Source: Verrucomicrobiota bacterium (lineage in GTDB: Bacteria; Verrucomicrobiota; Verrucomicrobiia; Chthoniobacterales; JAFAMB01). Taken from it: a stretch of DNA of 7,099 nucleotides. The stretch covers positions 1-7,099 of the forward strand of contig JAFAVN010000159.1 in assembly GCA_019242435.1 (NCBI GenBank). Reading direction: 5' to 3'. Both the position numbers and the translations under genes were made by a program. Below, in pieces: positions 5,574 through 7,099 of the stretch; position 1 is the first letter of the stretch; the number at the start of each line of letters is the position of its first letter. Below the pieces are notes generated by a model that ran no database searches, had not been told where the DNA came from, and saw only the letters and a program-made list of their open reading frames with translations.

Positions 5574-6188
5574 ATGTCTGACGTAAATCCTGCTTTGGTC
5601 AAACAGCTGCGCGAGAAGACGAACGCCGGCATGATGGATTGTAAAAAGGCCCTCGTTGAGGCGGGCGGTGATTTGGAGAAAGCAGAAGATATTCTTCGCA
5701 AAAAGGGGATTGCCAGCGCTTCCAAAAAGGCGGCCCGTGCTGTGAAAGAAGGGGTAATTGCTTCCTACATTCACCTGCAAGGCAAAGTAGGTGTTCTAGT
5801 TGAAGTCAATTGTGAGACCGATTTCGTCGCTAAGAACGACATTTTCCGGGAATTTGTAAAGGACCTGACCCTCCATATCGCAGCGGCTCACCCGCTCTAT
5901 GTTGTCCGGGACGAAGTACCAAAGGCCACGATTGAGCGGGAACGGGAGATTTACCGGGAGCAGGTCAAAGGCAAGCCGGTGAGCGTCGTAGAAAAGATCG
6001 TGGACGGCAAACTAGAGAAATTTTTCGGAAGTATTTGTCTTCTGGATCAGGCGTTCATCAAGAACCCGGATCAATCCATCAAAGAGCTGATGTCTTCCAA
6101 GATTGCCGAGCTCGGTGAGAATATCGTGATTCGCCGGTTCGCCCGGTACGCGGTCGGCGAAGAATTGGAGCCGGCACCGGCGGCATAG
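5574..6188 (+). CDS. tsf: Elongation factor Ts, short form
   Basis: EF-Ts is the cytoplasmic nucleotide exchange factor that releases GDP from EF-Tu. The N-terminal UBA-like domain (about 4-55) includes LVKQLREKTNAGMMDCKKAL, and its distance from Met1 matches other EF-Ts proteins, which fixes the start. The exchange motif TDFVAKND is at 82-89, with the Asp83-Phe84 pair that wedges near the EF-Tu Mg2+ site. The end (GENIVIRRFARYAVGE, 181-196) is the usual core ending, followed by a short Glu/Pro/Ala tail. At 204 aa the protein is far shorter than E. coli EF-Ts (283 aa). It appears to have one core half and to lack the extra core repeat and coiled-coil module. This resembles the short Thermus type (about 196 aa), which acts as a dimer. 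The open frame is intact, so the short length is a family variant rather than a truncation. It is probably co-transcribed with rpsB. Confidence 0.97.
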   Translation: MSDVNPALVKQLREKTNAGMMDCKKALVEAGGDLEKAEDILRKKGIASASKKAARAVKEGVIASYIHLQGKVGVLVEVNCETDFVAKNDIFREFVKDLTLHIAAAHPLYVVRDEVPKATIEREREIYREQVKGKPVSVVEKIVDGKLEKFFGSICLLDQAFIKNPDQSIKELMSSKIAELGENIVIRRFARYAVGEELEPAPAA

Positions 6189-6210
6189 GAAGGCGTAGCG
6201 GCGCGGCAAC

Positions 6211-6233
6211 GGGACGTATTGAGCCCACGTCCT
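6211..6233. terminator. Weak hairpin between tsf and the convergent gene
   Basis: GGACGT (6212-6217) pairs perfectly with ACGTCC (6227-6232) around a 9-nt loop, and a G-U pair can be added. It lies 23 bp after the tsf stop, in the 64-bp convergent gap, but no T-run follows on either strand. It may help end transcription from both sides; as an intrinsic terminator it is unconvincing. Confidence 0.25.
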
Positions 6234-6252
6234 ATCGACAATCGCTCAACGA

Positions 6253-7099
6253 TCACCAGCTGAATCTTATCCCTCCCGTCACTGCATTGGAGTTATAACG
6301 ATTTCGTCCTAACTGACCGTCATAGCTGACATAGGTAGAAATAGCGGGGGTCCATTGTATGGACAACCCGGTGCTTAGCACCGCGCTGTCGTGTCCTTCG
6401 GCTGGGCCGAGAAAAGTTTCGTTCGGGCCGGGAATGTCTGCCAGACCGGCAGTCACAGGTAACGCCGAGTATTTGAATTCGTGTTCCCAGGTGGCTTTAA
6501 TAAAAGGCGCCAGCAGGACGTGGCCAACCTGCCATCGGTAAAAGGCGCGGAATCCAATATCGGTTCTCAACGATTCCTCTGAATCAGAGTGGATATTCAA
6601 GGGAGCAAGTGAACTCGTTTCGCTAAACCCGGTTACGTAAACATTGGTATATTGCAGGGAAGCAATCGGCCCCGCCGTTAAGTTACCGTCATGAAAGTCG
6701 TACCCGGTACTGGCAAACACGCTCCCCTCGGAGCCATCAGTAGAGCCGGTCGCGTTACCGCCTATCGCTCGCCGGTTACTGTCATACGTGTCGTAACCGC
6801 CGTAGATCCCTCCGTTAATGTAGAATCCGCCAGTAAAGTAGGTCGCATACAAACCGCCGCGGCCGGTGTTGACCGTGATAGTGCCCGGTCGCAGATCGGC
6901 CCAGGTGTGCGCGTAACTGCCCATCAGGCCAACCGCAAAATGATCCAGAAACCGGTAATCGAAACCCAGATCGAAACCGCCGGTAGTGAACTGGTATCCT
7001 CGCGCATTGAAATCGGAATCTATGTTCACGAAGTCTCCGAAGCCGCTGGCCCAGATATCAAACCGAGGCTGGTATACGGGTTGCAGCACCGGTTCGGCC
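6253..7099 (-). CDS. Autotransporter-type outer-membrane beta-barrel domain (5'-truncated by window edge)
   Basis: About 281 codons are visible and the frame stays open to the right edge (codons for A-E-P-V precede LQPVYQP). The GTG at 7087-7089 is therefore most likely an internal valine and the start lies outside. The visible part is nearly one complete type V secretion translocator (autotransporter beta-domain, Pfam PF03797). It opens with FDIWASGFGDFVNID, the usual first barrel strand, followed by GFDLGFDYRF-LDHFAVGLMGSY. It then continues as alternating polar/aromatic strands separated by Gly/Ser/Asp/Asn-rich turns. It ends in GGIRFSW with a terminal aromatic residue, as recognised by the BAM machinery. 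There is no visible passenger domain, signal peptide or protease motif; these would lie off the window. The barrel should insert in the outer membrane and export or anchor the N-terminal part. A non-secreting barrel or an adhesin is possible; substrate and role cannot be told. It converges on tsf with a 64-bp gap and shows no functional link to it. Confidence 0.88.
   Translation of the reverse strand, partial: AEPVLQPVYQPRFDIWASGFGDFVNIDSDFNARGYQFTTGGFDLGFDYRFLDHFAVGLMGSYAHTWADLRPGTITVNTGRGGLYATYFTGGFYINGGIYGGYDTYDSNRRAIGGNATGSTDGSEGSVFASTGYDFHDGNLTAGPIASLQYTNVYVTGFSETSSLAPLNIHSDSEESLRTDIGFRAFYRWQVGHVLLAPFIKATWEHEFKYSALPVTAGLADIPGPNETFLGPAEGHDSAVLSTGLSIQWTPAISTYVSYDGQLGRNRYNSNAVTGGIRFSW

Noticed and set aside
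7087..7089. GTG as the start of the - strand barrel gene
   Set aside because: The frame is open to the edge, no signal peptide follows the GTG, and the sequence begins directly at a translocator domain. It reads better as an internal valine.
1..7099. A novel multi-gene defence, mobile or biosynthetic system
   Set aside because: Every substantial coding region belongs to a well-known family, and none forms a coherent new cluster. Only intergenic repeats remain unexplained.

Overview
The window (7,099 bp) is mostly core translation and transcription machinery. On the + strand, in order, it holds the 3' part of rpoC (RNA polymerase beta' subunit, cut by the left edge), a PduO-type ATP:cob(I)alamin adenosyltransferase gene, rpsB (ribosomal protein S2) and tsf (elongation factor Ts). 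On the - strand, convergent with tsf, lies the C-terminal beta-barrel of an autotransporter-like outer-membrane protein, cut by the right edge.

Organism: the autotransporter barrel implies a Gram-negative (diderm) bacterium. The beta' subunit carries the long insertion inside the trigger loop that is found in Proteobacteria, Bacteroidota, the PVC group and some others. EF-Ts is the short, single-core form (204 aa), unlike the roughly 283 aa E. coli form. With the weak Shine-Dalgarno signals and the overall protein flavour, my best guess is a soil-type member of the PVC group, possibly Verrucomicrobiota. This is an inference from style; there is no rRNA gene to settle it.

Layout: rpoC ends at 3794 and is followed by a strong GC-rich hairpin with a T-rich tail (about 3814-3848), so the rpoBC transcript probably stops there. 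A short spacer with ATTCGAA repeats leads to the adenosyltransferase (3936-4487). Its stop codon lies inside a perfect 20-bp palindrome that opens a 305-bp intergenic region. That region contains two blocks of related TGATTACTGAT-type repeats in inverted orientation, a terminator-like hairpin, a second long hairpin, a T7 run and a weak promoter candidate. rpsB (4793-5521) and tsf (5574-6188) follow with a 52-bp gap and are probably co-transcribed, as in most bacteria. A 64-bp gap then separates tsf from the convergent outer-membrane gene.

RpoC, S2 and EF-Ts serve gene expression. The adenosyltransferase makes coenzyme B12 and has no obvious functional tie to its neighbours. The barrel protein belongs to an unrelated cell-surface system. 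I found no evidence of a new multi-gene system, CRISPR array, prophage, transposase or toxin-antitoxin pair. The least ordinary part is the repeat-rich DNA around the adenosyltransferase gene, which may be a small non-autonomous repeat element or structured non-coding DNA.
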